In this document: positions 53,021 through 64,000 of the stretch, in pieces
Layout of the letters: each line of letters starts with the position of its first letter
Position numbering within the stretch: position 1 is the stretch's first letter
Source of the DNA: Septoria linicola
Lineage: Eukaryota; Ascomycota; Dothideomycetes; Mycosphaerellales; Mycosphaerellaceae
Length of the DNA: 64,000 nucleotides
Reading direction: 5' to 3'
Assembly: GCA_024114885.1 (NCBI GenBank)
Contig: CP099429.1
Coordinates: 1,178,001-1,242,000, forward strand
Made by a program: the position numbers and the translations under genes
Notes under the pieces: model-generated
What the model saw: only the letters and a program-made list of their open reading frames with translations
Database searches by the model: none
What the model was told of the DNA's origin: nothing

Positions 53021-54283
53021 ATGGTCCGCCACAAGAAAGACTTCAAAGGCTCCAAGTCAAAGCATGGCGGCGGGGCAAAAACATATGCTCAGCACACCAA
53101 TCCCGACAGTCCTGACAGCACCACTCACAAGCGGCCTCCCTTCAAGGCTGCTGCATGGGACTTGAATCACTGCGACGCAAAGCGATGCTCCGGCAAGCGT
53201 CTCATGCGACTCGGTCTGATGCGGGAGTTGCACGTGGGGCAAAAGCATCAAGGCCTGGTCATCTCGCCCAAAGGAAAGACATTGTGCAACCCCTCCGATC
53301 GAGACATCTTGGAGCAATATGGTGCCGCTGTCGTCGAGGCAAGCTGGAACCGCATTGAGGAAGTGCCCTTCAGTCGCATTGGTGGTCCCAACCCCAGACT
53401 ACTACCTTACCTGATCGCTGCAAACCCGACCAACTACGGAAAGCCATGGAGGCTGAACTGTGTAGAAGCTTTGGCTGCGACGTTTGCCATCTGCGGTCAT
53501 CTCGACTGGGCTGAGGAGATCCTGTCCACATTTAGCTACGGCCAGTCATTCTTAGACATTAATGAAGAGGTGCTGCAGAGGTATGCGGAAGCAAAGGACG
53601 AAGAAGGTGTGAAGAAGGCAGAGGAGGACTGGCTCGCGAAGATTGAGAACGAGTGGAGGGAAGATCGCGAGGACCGAGAGAACAACAAGGAAGACGCATG
53701 GAAGGGTGGTAATCTCAATCGGAGACAGCCAATCGTCGGCAATGACTTGGACGACGGGAGTGGGGAGGATAGTGAAGACGATGATGACGACAACAGCGAC
53801 GCGAGCAGCTTAGGCGGGATACAACTAGGAGGGCCGAAGCCTGGTGAGAAGAGCCATTTTCATGGCAACACCGATGGCACCGATGAGGAAGAAGAGGAGA
53901 GAGATCCGTACGACCTCCCACCTGATGATGACGACGAAGAAGAGATGGCAGAGCTGCGGCGACGAGTCCTCGCATCGAAGCCGTTTGCAAACCCATCAAA
54001 ACCTTCAGCGCAGGAAGAAGACAAGCAGGCGCCGGAACGCATACAGCGACCTTCTGAGACCAAGAAGGTCGAGTTACCCGAAGACTCGGATGCCGAATCT
54101 GGCTCAGACCTTGGACTCGAAGACGACGAGTTCGACAACATCATGAATGCCGCTCCTGTGACCGACCGTGCTGGCATCACCGCAGCACAACGGAAGCGAG
54201 CCATGGAGAAGGAGGGCAAACTCAGCGCGACGTTTAGCAGGGCTGTATTGGACGCATCGAGCAAGAGCTTGGGCAGTCGATAG
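53021..54283 (+). CDS. TSR3: 18S rRNA aminocarboxypropyltransferase Tsr3
   Basis: Single exon, 420 aa, from the ATG at 53021 (an in-frame GTG two codons earlier is not the start). The conserved N-terminal about 200 residues carry DAKRCSGKRLMRLG, GLVISPKGKTLCNPSDRD, VVEASWNRIEEVPF, RLLPYLIAANPTNYGKPWRLNCVEALAATFAICGH and FSYGQSFLDIN, the SAM-binding core that transfers the acp group to the hypermodified pseudouridine of small-subunit rRNA. The C-terminal about 210 residues are a low-complexity acidic tail (Glu/Asp runs, SEDDDDDNSDA, PDDDDEEEMAELRRR), longer than in yeast but usual in filamentous fungi. It acts in the cytoplasm on late 40S precursors. Confidence 0.93.
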   Translation: MVRHKKDFKGSKSKHGGGAKTYAQHTNPDSPDSTTHKRPPFKAAAWDLNHCDAKRCSGKRLMRLGLMRELHVGQKHQGLVISPKGKTLCNPSDRDILEQYGAAVVEASWNRIEEVPFSRIGGPNPRLLPYLIAANPTNYGKPWRLNCVEALAATFAICGHLDWAEEILSTFSYGQSFLDINEEVLQRYAEAKDEEGVKKAEEDWLAKIENEWREDREDRENNKEDAWKGGNLNRRQPIVGNDLDDGSGEDSEDDDDDNSDASSLGGIQLGGPKPGEKSHFHGNTDGTDEEEEERDPYDLPPDDDDEEEMAELRRRVLASKPFANPSKPSAQEEDKQAPERIQRPSETKKVELPEDSDAESGSDLGLEDDEFDNIMNAAPVTDRAGITAAQRKRAMEKEGKLSATFSRAVLDASSKSLGSR

Positions 54284-54455
54284 AATCGACTTAGCGTATA
54301 TGGACAAACACTCTCAGACCCATGCTCTACTCCATCATCTATAACGTGTTTAAGCTTGCTAACAACAGCTATCGCTCCACACGAAACCGCCCAGTCGTCA
54401 GCTCGACATATCCCAGCATCGCGCAGAACCATAGCAGAATATAACGATAACAATC

Positions 54456-54997
54456 ATGTCAAGCAAATTTCTAACCAACAGCCTCCGAAGCGGTACGCTG
54501 CTCAACATCACACACCACACCACCACCAGCCAGTCCAACTAATTGACCAATTACTCCTCTCTCTCTCTCTAGGCCTCGCATCTTCCTCCCATCTCACGCG
54601 TCCATCCCTCCTCACGCAGCGCTTCGCACACACCCGCCCCGCCCAAGGCCGCGACCAAGCCTCGGAAGACCCAGGTGTAGTCGCAGGAAGAGGAAATAAA
54701 GACCAATTGAAATCTGACACCACGTCGGATGTAGAGACAGCGGGAGTGGAGAGTCCGCATCAGGATGTGGGGCAGCAGCAGGCGGAGGGCCAGAGGAGTA
54801 AGAAGGGTGAGGATAGGAGGAGTGGTGGAGAGGCAGCAGTCTCGAATAGTGATAACTATCTTGTTTTGTGGTCACACCGGGCCATGGTGATATTCGACGA
54901 CTTCAGTCGGCTTGTCACCTTTGCGAAATTGTTGAGCTCGATCTGCCATGCTGCGCTTGTGTTTCAAGAGCCCCTGTTTTGTTTTCTCTCTAAGTGA
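54456..54997 (+). CDS. Small putative mitochondrial protein, disordered
   Basis: Exon 1 54456..54492 and exon 2 54573..54997, with an 80-bp GTACGC intron ending in a (CT)n tract and TAG, give 153 aa. The joined N-terminus MSSKFLTNSLRSG|LASSSHLTRPSLLTQRFAHTRPA is rich in Arg/Ser/Leu without acids, like a mitochondrial presequence with an Arg-Phe-Ala cleavage region. The middle is disordered and charged (KSDTTSDVETAGVESPHQDVGQQQ). The end is hydrophobic and may be wrong if another intron follows the Ser-Asn-Ser-Asp-Asn stretch. An antisense frame (54872..55147) is also open. Family not recognised. Confidence 0.5.
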
Positions 54998-56338
54998 AGT
55001 GTGGAAGCGTTGTCTCGTTTGTTCCTTACTCTTTTCAAGGTTGTGTTGAGAAGTCGATAGTGTGGACTCAGGCGAGCGTCTCGAGACTCGTGTAACACAT
55101 CGGTCGAAATTTTTTCGACGATAGCGAACCGATTTGCGGATTCGCAAATCAGGGCAGCTACTACAAGGCAGGAATCGACGAGCTTTTGTCGGAGGTCTTT
55201 AGAGACGACAAGATGACAGAAGTGACAGAGTGCGACGGACATGGACGCCCAAGAAGCATTTCGGCCCAGCGAAGACTTGCACGTAGAAGTGCGACCTCAA
55301 CAGGATTCTGGAGAGTGATGCGATGGTGTGATCTTACGGCTGAGGGGTGTCACGACCCTCGCCGACCTCTTTGCACAGCAGACGCAAGAGGCGAGGAGGT
55401 CAGAACGATGTCCTGGCGCTGAAAAGCCTTTGCAAATCACACCTCTCTTGGCGAGCAGCATCCAGCAACGGCGTTCTCCCAACTCTTTCAGCACCAATAA
55501 CCTCCCACACTCATCGCAGACACATCGCAACATGCTCTGTGCATCGATATTATGTAGCGGCCATCCCACAACCTCGATCCAAAGAAGAAATCTGGACTCC
55601 TCGCGATTGGTAGGAAAGACGGACGCAACGTTCATCTACAGGGCCGGGAACGGAAGGAGGTCCATCGAGATATGACAACCCTCAGCAAGTCGCCGTAGCG
55701 AAGCCGTGATGTTAAAGTAACATGTAGTTACCTACTGATGTAGAGAAGAAAGGTTTGAGAATTTGGCAAAGTTGTGAGGAGTTTTGTGGTTGCGCGGCTG
55801 CCTGGCGTGGAATGAGAATGCTTGGCGGAGATTGGTGCCTTAGAACTGCGGGAGAGAGATGTGTTGTGGGAGGGACATGTTTCGATATTCCTTCGATGGA
55901 GCGTTTGAAGAGTACAGTATTTCTGGACGAAGTCAGGACTTCAGTCTCCAGATGGGTATCGGGTATCGGATGGAAAGCGCATAGAACGCGACGGGTACCC
56001 AGCTGAGCCTTTCTCCTACATTCCCTTGCAGTTCTGGGAACAAGATGTTCTCGACCATCATCACGACCATGATCACGCAAAGCGCGTGCAGACTGGAAGT
56101 TCTGGACATTAAGCCATCAAGCAGACCACAGATCTCGTAAAGATGGGCGGCACAAAAGTCCCAGAAGATGTACGAGGAATGCTCATTCTTGCACTTCAAG
56201 CGGGACCGCCTAGCAATCTCCATATTCCCCAGCATCGGTCATGCTGTGGCTAGACGCAATGTCGATCTACGGATAGTATTTATATGAGCTAGCAGGACGG
56301 TGGGTAGCTGGCCTCACAGATGCTGAAGACAGTCCATC
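54998..56338. other. Gene-poor 1.3 kb
   Basis: Overlapping short frames on both strands without domains; no RNA or repeat recognised. The last 150 bases are the promoter of the CBM1 protein, with a TATTTATATGA box at about 56276-56286 roughly 55-60 bases before its ATG. Confidence 0.4.
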
Positions 56339-58103
56339 ATGACCGCCAAATTACAGCACATCATCACCATCTGGTGCCTGTTCACCATCTCAGCCTTCGC
56401 CTTCCCGTGGCAGGTGCCTAAGTTGAACCTCCTCCAAAGAGATGATCCAGACGACTATGCCCGAGGGGACAGAAGGGCTACTGTGACAGTCACGGTTCGA
56501 GCAACTTCAACTATTGCAAGGTGAGCACCTACATGCTACATTATCTGACTCTTCCAAAACTTACAAGGCTCGCAGAACGACTGTCACATCATCGACCACT
56601 CTCATTAGCGTGTCGACAAGCACGTTGGTCCGGACCTCAACAGTCGGTCGCCTTACAGTGACGGCCAAAGGCGAGACCAGCACATTGACACTACCCGCTT
56701 CAACCACAACTCGAATCAGTACGATCGCGCTGCCAGGGTCGACCAGCATTCGCACGGTAACAGCTGCAGCACCATTGGTATCTGCATCTCCAAGCCTCGT
56801 CCCGCTGTACTACCAGTGCGGTGGCTTCAATTATGATGGCCCAACCCAGTGTGTCAGAGGTGCAGTCTGCCAGTATCAGAACGATTTCTACCATCAATGC
56901 GTGATCGCACCACGCGAAGGAGTGTCCAGTCCTGGCGTTGGCAATCCTGCTACAGTTACCCGAACGTTGCCCGCTCCGCCGGCCAGCACGCAGGTCATCA
57001 CCCTGCCACGAGAAACAGTTACGGAAGCTGGAGAGGAGATCACGACCGTGCAGACTTCGATCCTTACTCGCACAATCACTGCCGATGGCGATGTCACCAC
57101 GCTTTACGAGACGCTTCCTCCCGAGACCACGACGCTGTCCCAGACCTTGACGGAACGTGTCACTCCAGCTGTTCTCCCAGGTCCTACCATTACAGAAACC
57201 CTACCAGCTGCAACTCAGACGCTGACTCTAGGACAATCTACATCGACTACCACAGTCTTCCGAACATTAGCAGCTCAGACGCTCACAGTCGAAGGCGAAG
57301 CATCTACGTCAACAGTGTTCGTAACACTCGACGGAGAACTAAGCACTCTCACACTCATCGAGACCACCACAGCCGCAGGACAGGCACTCCCAGCATCAAC
57401 GATCACGATTACTCAAATAGTACAAACAACAATCGTGCAGCAGATTCCTGGAGCTGAGACGCCAACTACGGCAGCCGAGCCCGCTGGACCAACGTCTGCT
57501 ATTGAGCCTTTGCCAACTCAGAGTCTCGATGAAGAGGACTCAGTTCCAGATGCTACAGCTACGATCTCCGACGATATTGAAACTCCTTTGCCTACTCAGG
57601 ACGCCGATGAGGAGGAAGCAGTGCCAGATGCTACAAGCACATCGTCAGATGAGATCGCACCTCCCGAGCCTACGATCGTGGAGGACGAGCCTGTTGTCGA
57701 CGAAACGCCAGTGGAAGATGAGCCAAGCACTGCTGATTCAGACGTCACTCCTGTCGAATTGCCTGGCGAGGAATTAGCAGACGGAGAGCCGACCCCAGAG
57801 CCATCATCACCGAGCGATCCTGCCGAAGAGGCGGGCACTGTGCCAGATGAGAGTGACCCGGTCTCGGTTGATGATGACGCAGAGTCAGTGGCCGTAGATG
57901 AAGCAGAAGATCCGGCTGTCCCAGACACTTTCTCGCCAGATGATGGGACCGCAGAGGAAGATGCCTCGATACCAGCCAGTGTCAGTGCCGAGGAGGATGC
58001 ACAACCGACTGCCACCGGCCCTGCAGTGCAGACTCAGTTTGTGCTACCAATTCCAGTGGTCAGTGCGGGGGCAGGAGCACAAGCCAGCGCCGGAGCACGG
58101 TAG
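56339..58103 (+). CDS. Secreted Ser/Thr-rich protein with one CBM1 (cellulose-binding) module
   Basis: Exons 56339..56520 and 56576..58103 (55-bp intron GTGAGC..CGCAG) give 569 aa. Signal peptide about 1-21 (ITIWCLFTISAFAFP). Residues 45-135 are Thr/Ser/Val-rich (TSSTTLISVSTSTLVRTST), likely heavily O-mannosylated. Residues about 139-170 read YYQCGGFNYDGPTQCVRG..CQYQNDFYHQC, the spacing and aromatic pattern of fungal CBM1 with its four cysteines. Then another Thr-rich linker with repeated TITETLP/TLTL motifs, and a C-terminal acidic, Pro/Glu/Asp-rich region (about 340-540). No catalytic domain is present. The C-terminus is not clearly a GPI signal. It could tether to or shield cellulose or glucan; this role is inference. 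Confidence 0.8.
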
Positions 58104-58232
58104 AGGTATCATGGAGAGATTTGGACAGCGTTTCCACAGTTCGTTGATTTGCGATATAACCCCTAGGCTCCCATCACCACACACACGCATCCCGCAAGTA
58201 CGAACAAATTGAAGCAATATCTGACCCGCTCG

Positions 58233-59276
58233 CTAGTTATCATTCCCAGGCTGCTGTGCCTCCACGACGTGATAGTATATACACCATTGTGGAAAGTTCC
58301 GCAGCCCAACGCAATTGTAAAAGTTGACGTGGTCGATAGTCAGCACTCCAAAAGCCGCTTTGTGCTGAGCAAGCAGCCAAGCCACACCCTTTCCATGAGC
58401 TGTACCGAGCGCTGCTAGACCTTGCGCCGACGTGATAGGGTAAGACTTCCCTGGGAACTGGTCGCGCACAAGTCAGCCCATCGAATTCAAATCTCTACGC
58501 AGCAGCCAAAAGAAACTTACCTCTCCCAGCTCCTCAGGATCAGTCACCCCTGTGATCAGTCCCATTGGTCTCTCTGCAGCCACACTGGCTATCCACTGCA
58601 GTCCAGCAACATCGCTCCAGCGCTTCAGTGGTACAATCTGGTCTGGCCTGAGGCCCAAATCATTCTCCTCATTCTCATTGTCAGGTCCGAAGTTCATCTC
58701 GGCGATGAGAACCCCTTCGCGAATATTCACGAGATTCTCAAAGAGCGCGCCCGTCTGTGGCCATTGACTGCGCTGATTGTGATTCGCGGAGTTCTTGATC
58801 CAGAATTCTTTTTCAGTATGAATTGCGAGTTCAGAGGAGAAGTACTCGACTTCTCGTTTCGCGGAGAGCTCGAAGGTGCCAACGCTTTGAAAGTTGTGGT
58901 AGCCGTGCTCCAACATCGCCGAGGGAGATTGGTAGATTGACTGTGGGACCAGAGGGGATGAGGCTGGCGCGGACATTAGACAGAGCATCTTTTTGCCGAC
59001 GAGGGCGAGTTTGCCTTTTGGACCCAATTCGGCGTTGGTTCTGGAGGAGAGTTCCGAGACGGGGAAGCCGAGCCAGTTGGCGTCGGAGGAGTCGAGGTCG
59101 TTGGCTCGGGGTGTGAGGAGGTTGAGGGTGCGGAGGGCTTCTTCGGGTGGTGAGACATGTCGGGTCGAGGGGCCAATGGAGGAGGAGGAGATGCTGGGGT
59201 GGAGGTAGAGTCCGATACAGACCAGGCATGTTAAGATTGCGAAGAGCAGTGAGGCTCGTAGTCGTGCTGGGAGCAT
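58233..59276 (-). CDS. Single-pass membrane protein of unknown function
   Basis: Exons 58521..59276 and 58233..58457 (minus), with a 63-bp GTAAGT..CCAG intron, give 326 aa. The start at 59276 precedes a basic patch and one hydrophobic helix (LLFAILTCLVCIGLYLHP, about residues 9-26), giving a type II or signal-anchor protein. The lumenal part is a folded alpha/beta domain: GTFELSAKREVEYFSSELAIHTEKEF, TGALFENLVNIREGVLIAEMNFGP, and after the splice FPGKSYPITSAQGLAALGTAHGKGVAWLLAQHKAAFG and VNFYNCVGLRNFPQWCIYY. Without splicing, the frame ends 16 residues after the donor. I do not recognise the family. Confidence 0.65.
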
Positions 59277-59560
59277 GATAGCTGATGCTACACTGCGCGA
59301 GACTATTTTTGATATGATAGTAGTCCTGTGTATGGTATCGAGCGGTGGCAGTGGACTTCGTGTCGTAGGCTGTGTTGTAATGTCGAGGAGCACGGCCCAA
59401 TCCTGGGATCAAAGAAGGCCTTTTGTGATCGTGTTCGTAGTGAAAGCATGTGAGCTGCGAGTGAATGGCAATCCATGTGTGTCTAAGAACTATGTGAACT
59501 TTGAGTGAGTAGGAAAGTGCACGTGCCAACATCCTAAGTATCTAAGACCTTTTAGCTGCA
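59277..59560. promoter_or_regulatory. Promoter region and boundary to the retroelement
   Basis: Ordinary gene-side base composition (CA and TG common) up to about 59560, then an abrupt change to TA-rich sequence. It should hold the promoter of the minus-strand membrane protein. Confidence 0.4.
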
Positions 59561-62500
59561 CTATATAGACAATTAGGTGAGCGTATAGCTAAGGTACATA
59601 ATCTGAGCAGGGTCAATCGATTAACTATAGGAGAAAATCAGTCTAGTAGAAGATCTACGACCTAAGGTATAGTAATATGCTTACTATTAATTCACGACAA
59701 ACAGTACTTCCTTTGTGCCGCCTCTTAAAGAAGCCTAAAGTCGTAATTCTGCTCGTATAGACTTGAGCTACTATCTACTTCGTTCGCGCTCCTATAAAGT
59801 TTACCTTCTACTATTTATAAGCTATGTCTATCTTATAGTAGAGCTTAAGCTCGGGGCTACTATGTCTTACTAGTATTATTCTATACTATAGGCTACTAAG
59901 CTATTCTATACTACTCCGCCGCTAGCCTTTTAAAGAAGCTCGTCTCGTAGTTCTACCTTAACTACCGAAGTCGTAGTTTATAAAATCTTTAAATATATAC
60001 TAAACTTCGACCTACTAGGCCTCAGCCGATAGCTACTCTTCTAATTATAAAGATTACGAGATATAACTAGCTTTAGACTCCTATATAGCGTTCTCGCTCT
60101 AACTTCCTATAAAATTAGCCTCGAGAACGTTCTCCTTACTATCGAAAGTATTATCTTCGTCTTACGACTTATAGTCTACTAGAGTAGCTTAAAGATAGGC
60201 GCTTTAGTACGTACTATACTGTCTAATTAAGCTTAGTATAGATAGACGGAGAGGACTAGCGTACTACTATAAATAGGCGACAGCTAGTCGCCTATATCGA
60301 TACGTACTATATAGCGCTAAGTATAGTTATATAGACCTACCTTAACCGTGTCCGTGTCCGTGTCTATATCTATGTCCTAGCTCTTTCTAGTAGAATTACG
60401 GTAATTATATAAGAGCTAGGTAAGGTTAAAGGCTAAGACCCGCCTTAGGCTCGTAGGCTTAGCGTACGGTATAACTATAGTACGCGTATATATCTGAAAG
60501 GAGGCAAGAATTAGTCTTACGATATCCTAATAGTCTTATTAGGAGGGCGCTCTATATATTACTATATATCTCTTTTATAATTCTAATTCTTCTCCTTTCG
60601 AGGATAGTAATCTATAGAGGCCTATAGCTCTCTAACGTAACGTAGGCACGGCGCTACTAGGGCTCGTAATAGGCGAAGTAAACGATTAAGGTAATCCTAT
60701 AGATACTAACGAGGTTTAGGAGTAGGAGTCTACTAGTACGACTAAAGACGGTACGTAGGTAGAGCGTATATAGCTCGAAGCTAAGAACTAGGAACTACGT
60801 CGTCGCTTAGAGGTACGCGCTCTACGACGAGAGAATAATCGGCTCCTTATAGAGTTAGAATCTCTATCCTTAGTTACTCCTAGTACTCTCAATATTAGCG
60901 ATCCTAAAGACGACGCTACTACTAGTATTATAGGTAGTATACTTTACGATAGCGTATCGTATACGCGATATAAGGGTCTTAAAGTTAGAGAACCTCGTAC
61001 TTTTAAAAGCGAGATAGTCCGAGAGGCGAGAGAGTTTATTCGTAGTCTCGAAGTAATCTTCCTTAATAGTCTATAAGAGTTTAGTATAGAAGATTCGAAG
61101 GTCCTATATAGTATTATATAGCTCGTAGGCGAGGCGTAAGAGACCTAGTATAACGAACACTCTAAGGTAATACCTCTAGACTATACTTAGACTAAGTTTA
61201 AGCGCTTTATCTATAACGTTATTAGGGATTAGGTAAATCGTACGATCCTCGTAATAGTCGAGTATAAGAAGGCCTAATAGGGTAAGGGCTAAGGGGTACG
61301 TTAGTTCGCTATAGAGCTAGGCTACTTAGAGTCTTAACTAGGCGACTATACTAAAGCGTAGCTAGTACGCTAGCTCCTTATAAAGTTAAAGCTAGCGCTT
61401 TAACGAGAGATTATTAAGAATTATACCGTGCCTAGTAAGCGCGCTAATTTAATTACGTTAGTAAGGCGCCTAGAGTAAGCTAATAGGGTAATCCCTATAC
61501 AGTATAACTAGGGCAGAAGCTAGAGTAATAGAGACCGTAAGCGCGATACGTACTCGAAGCGTAAGCGCGTAGGGAGCGACGCTCCTACGCGTAGGCGAGA
61601 CGATAGTCTAGGAGAGAACAATACGCGTCGCTCTAGTAATAAAGGTTCTACTCGCTCTATTATAGGCTATAAGTATTTAGAATACTATAGCTATAAGTAG
61701 AAAAGGTATATTAGTACTAATCCTATCTACTCTAACCGAAGCGCTCGAGACGATAGTAAGAAGCCGTTAGTACGTAAGGTTACTATAGAGACGCTAAAAA
61801 AGAGAAGGTGTTAGAGAAGGACTACGATCTCTAGATACTAAGCTTAGTAGCGATATATACCTTTCTATATAAGTCGTAAATACGACTTACCTAGAGGGCG
61901 TAGTCGAGGTATAGGATAGGCTTAAGTTAGCCTAATTCCTCCTTAATAATACTACTAATATTAACGTAGTATTAAGATCCTTTATCTTATAATATAGTAT
62001 TATAGCTCGAACTAATACCGCCTTACTCCTAGCTACCTTATTTACTAGGGAATTAGGGCATTATTATAGTATATACTATATACGCGTATAGCTTATAGAC
62101 TCTATAGGAGTAGAGCGTATAGTAGGCGTAATCTTTTATACCTACGATATACTAACCCCTAATATAATCTTAGGTCGGCTATAGAGACGTACTTATCGTA
62201 TACGAGTCGATAGCGGCTCGGATAAGTAGACCTATAGCGATACTTTTAAAAACGTTAAGGTTAGGGAAGCCTATAAGTTTTTTAAGGACTTGAAGTATAT
62301 ACTAACTATATATATAGTAGTAATAAGTAAGATAGGCGGAGAGGTTAACCCTCTTCCTCTTAAGTTCTAATAGTTCTCTAACGTCCTAAACTCGATAGAA
62401 GAGATAAGGAGTAAGCTAGTAGATAGCGTAGAGTATACGATTAAGCTACGTCTAGGTACCGTTCTACCCTTTAGGCCGCTATATTACTAGTCGAGTAAGG

Positions 62501-64000
62501 AGCTAGAGGAATTAAAGAAATACCTTACTATAGGCCTTAAGCACGATTAGATCGAGCGTAGCGTTAGCGAGGTAGATACGCCTATCCTGTTTATACTAAA
62601 GAAGGATAGTAAACTAAGGCTATATATCGACTACTAAGGATTAAACGAAATTACTATTAAGAATAGGTACCTACTCTCTTTAATTAGCGAGACGCTAGAT
62701 AGGCTTATAGGAGCTATATAGTTTACGACCCTAGACCTTATAGATATATACTATCGGATTCGTATTAAGCCTAGCGACCGCTAGAAGACTACGTTCTATA
62801 CGCGCTACGGCTACTTCTAGTATAAGGTAATACTATTTAGCCTAACTAACGCTCTAGCTATATTCTAGGCGTATATTAACCGTGCTTTAGTAGGTTTAGT
62901 CGATACGTGCTACGTAGTATACCTTAATAATATTCTTATCTATAGTAAGAGTCGCGTAGACTACGTACGCGACGTATACGACGTGCTTACGCGTCTCTAG
63001 AAGTTCGGACTCTATACTTAAAGAGCGAAGTATAAATTCTAGTAGAAGGAAGTCGATTTCCTAGGCTTCGTAGTAACTACTAGAGGGGTTACGATAGATC
63101 TACGTAGGATAGACGTAATCGTAGCGTAGCTAACGCCTATAACGCTCGTAGAGGTTTAATCCTTCCTTAGGTTTACTAACTTCTACTAGCGTTTTATTTT
63201 TAAATACTCTAGAGTAGTATCTCTACTTATAGCGTTATCTAAGGGCGCCGTAGTAGGTAAGAAGCCGGGCCTACTCAAGTAGACTATACGAGAGGAGTAG
63301 GCGTTTACTAAGTTAAAAAGGCGTTTTTCTATAGTACCGCTACTAAGGTACTTTAACCTTACGCTTAGGTTATAGGTCGAAAGCGACGCCTCTAATTACG
63401 TAATTACTATAATCCTTAGCTAACTCTTCGAGTCTAAATAGTACCCTATTACGTTTATATCTAGGAAGATAATTACTATAGAGTATAATTACGAGGTATA
63501 CGATAAGGAGCTTCTTATAGTAGTTAAGGCTTTTAAAGTATAGAGGCTATACCTCGAAGGCGCTCCGTATACGATCGACGTACTAGTCGACTATACTAAC
63601 CTTTATAGGTTTATAGGTATAAAGAAGTTAACTAGTAGGTAAGCCTATTAGGCTATATTCCTAGCCCCTTTCGACTTCGTTATAACGTACTAGGTAAATA
63701 AGCGAAACCTAGCCGACGCGCTATCGAGGCGTAGTAATTACGCTAAGGAGGTAGTAGAGGTAACTAACCTACTACCTACCCTATAGACTAAGTTATAGCT
63801 ATAGGACGATTAGAGTATAAGGGACGTAGACGGACCGCTCGTAGCTCGTATCTATACGACTTATAAAGAATAGTATTCTTCGATAGAGAGAAGTACTAAC
63901 TCTAACCCGTAGTAGTAGTTCTTAACGCCTATACGAGTAGTAGGTATAATTACTAAGAGCGAAGAGCTATACGTAAATGTCTTAGACTTGATCCTTAGAT
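59560..64000 (+). mobile_element. RIP-mutated Ty3/gypsy-type LTR retrotransposon, truncated by the window
   Basis: From about 59600-59760 onward CpA and TpG are nearly absent, TpA is very common and CpG is kept, the footprint of repeat-induced point mutation. Reading the plus strand while ignoring stops gives pol features in Ty3/gypsy order. A Gag-like region with a Lys/Arg-rich stretch and a knuckle-like patch lies near 61400-61730, then a protease-like area about 61900-62200. The reverse transcriptase runs about 62560-63050, with the YxDD box changed to Y-L-N-N at 62920..62931, then RNase H about 63360-63730 ending in an ADALSRR-like tail. Integrase would lie past the window edge. Dozens of TAG/TAA codons break every frame, so it is dead. 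LTR ends could not be fixed. Confidence 0.85.
60347..60375 (+). repeat. Short TCCGTG tandem repeat inside the element
   Basis: A run of three to four GTGTCC/TGTCCG hexamers (60350 region) survives with its TpG steps intact in a region otherwise cleared of TpG. It is either too short to matter or a later change. Confidence 0.5.

Noticed and set aside
54872..55147. Minus-strand frame containing MADRAQQFRKGDKPTEVVEYHHGP
   Set aside because: Short, antisense to the putative mitochondrial gene and lacking a convincing continuation; kept only as an alternative.
59560..64000. CRISPR or prokaryotic island as an explanation for the odd right end
   Set aside because: No spaced repeats; dinucleotide loss and reverse transcriptase/RNase H remnants fit a RIPped retroelement fully.

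Overview
The window reads as nuclear DNA of a filamentous ascomycete, most likely a dothideomycete (Mycosphaerella-like; this placement is inference). The genes are compact, introns are mostly 47-80 bp with GT..AG ends and CTAAC/CTGAC-like branch sites, the conserved genes are fungal in type (Pol2, Cox20, Sln1, Tsr3, GGA, eIF2A), and the right end is a retroelement scarred by repeat-induced point mutation (RIP). Several gene models had to be spliced by hand. Each spliced total given below is divisible by three and joins recognisable protein segments. Layout: 1-4.4 kb holds unassigned small ORFs and two members of a local paralogue family (a third lies at 9.1-9.8 kb on the other strand). 4.4-18 kb carries eIF2A, a cytochrome P450, COX20 and the very large POL2, the last two head-to-head on one short promoter. 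18.5-24 kb carries a molybdenum-cofactor-sulfurase-like aminotransferase and an FMO-type flavoprotein. 24-30.7 kb is gene-poor, with a Cys-rich unknown protein and one unresolved gene. 30.7-35 kb is a surface/secretory block: an 812-aa GPI-type glycine/asparagine-rich protein, then a Kex2-processed repeat precursor with pheromone-like or RiPP-like design. 35-41 kb holds a secreted GH31 alpha-glucosidase, a tandem DsbA/HCCA-isomerase-like protein and a DJ-1/PfpI protein, packed divergently then convergently. 41.5-45 kb is the Sln1-type hybrid histidine kinase. 45-48.5 kb appears gene-poor. 48.5-50 kb holds a six-exon seven-helix membrane protein, followed by opposed GAA and TTC microsatellites. 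50.5-59.3 kb holds GGA, TSR3, a small putative mitochondrial protein, a secreted CBM1 protein and a single-pass membrane protein. From about 59.6 kb to the end lies a Ty3/gypsy-type element, almost stripped of CpA/TpG and full of TAG/TAA codons, cut by the window edge. Working together: POL2/COX20/eIF2A/TSR3/GGA are housekeeping genes. Sln1, the Kex2-type precursor and the seven-helix protein suggest sensing and signalling. GH31, the CBM1 protein and the GPI protein act at the cell surface or outside the cell. P450, FMO, DsbA-like and DJ-1 genes are accessory metabolism, with no core biosynthetic enzyme nearby to make a classical secondary-metabolite cluster. The strongest candidate for something undescribed is the Kex2-repeat precursor at 34.3-35.0 kb, which also carries an apparent 2-bp frameshift in its signal peptide.
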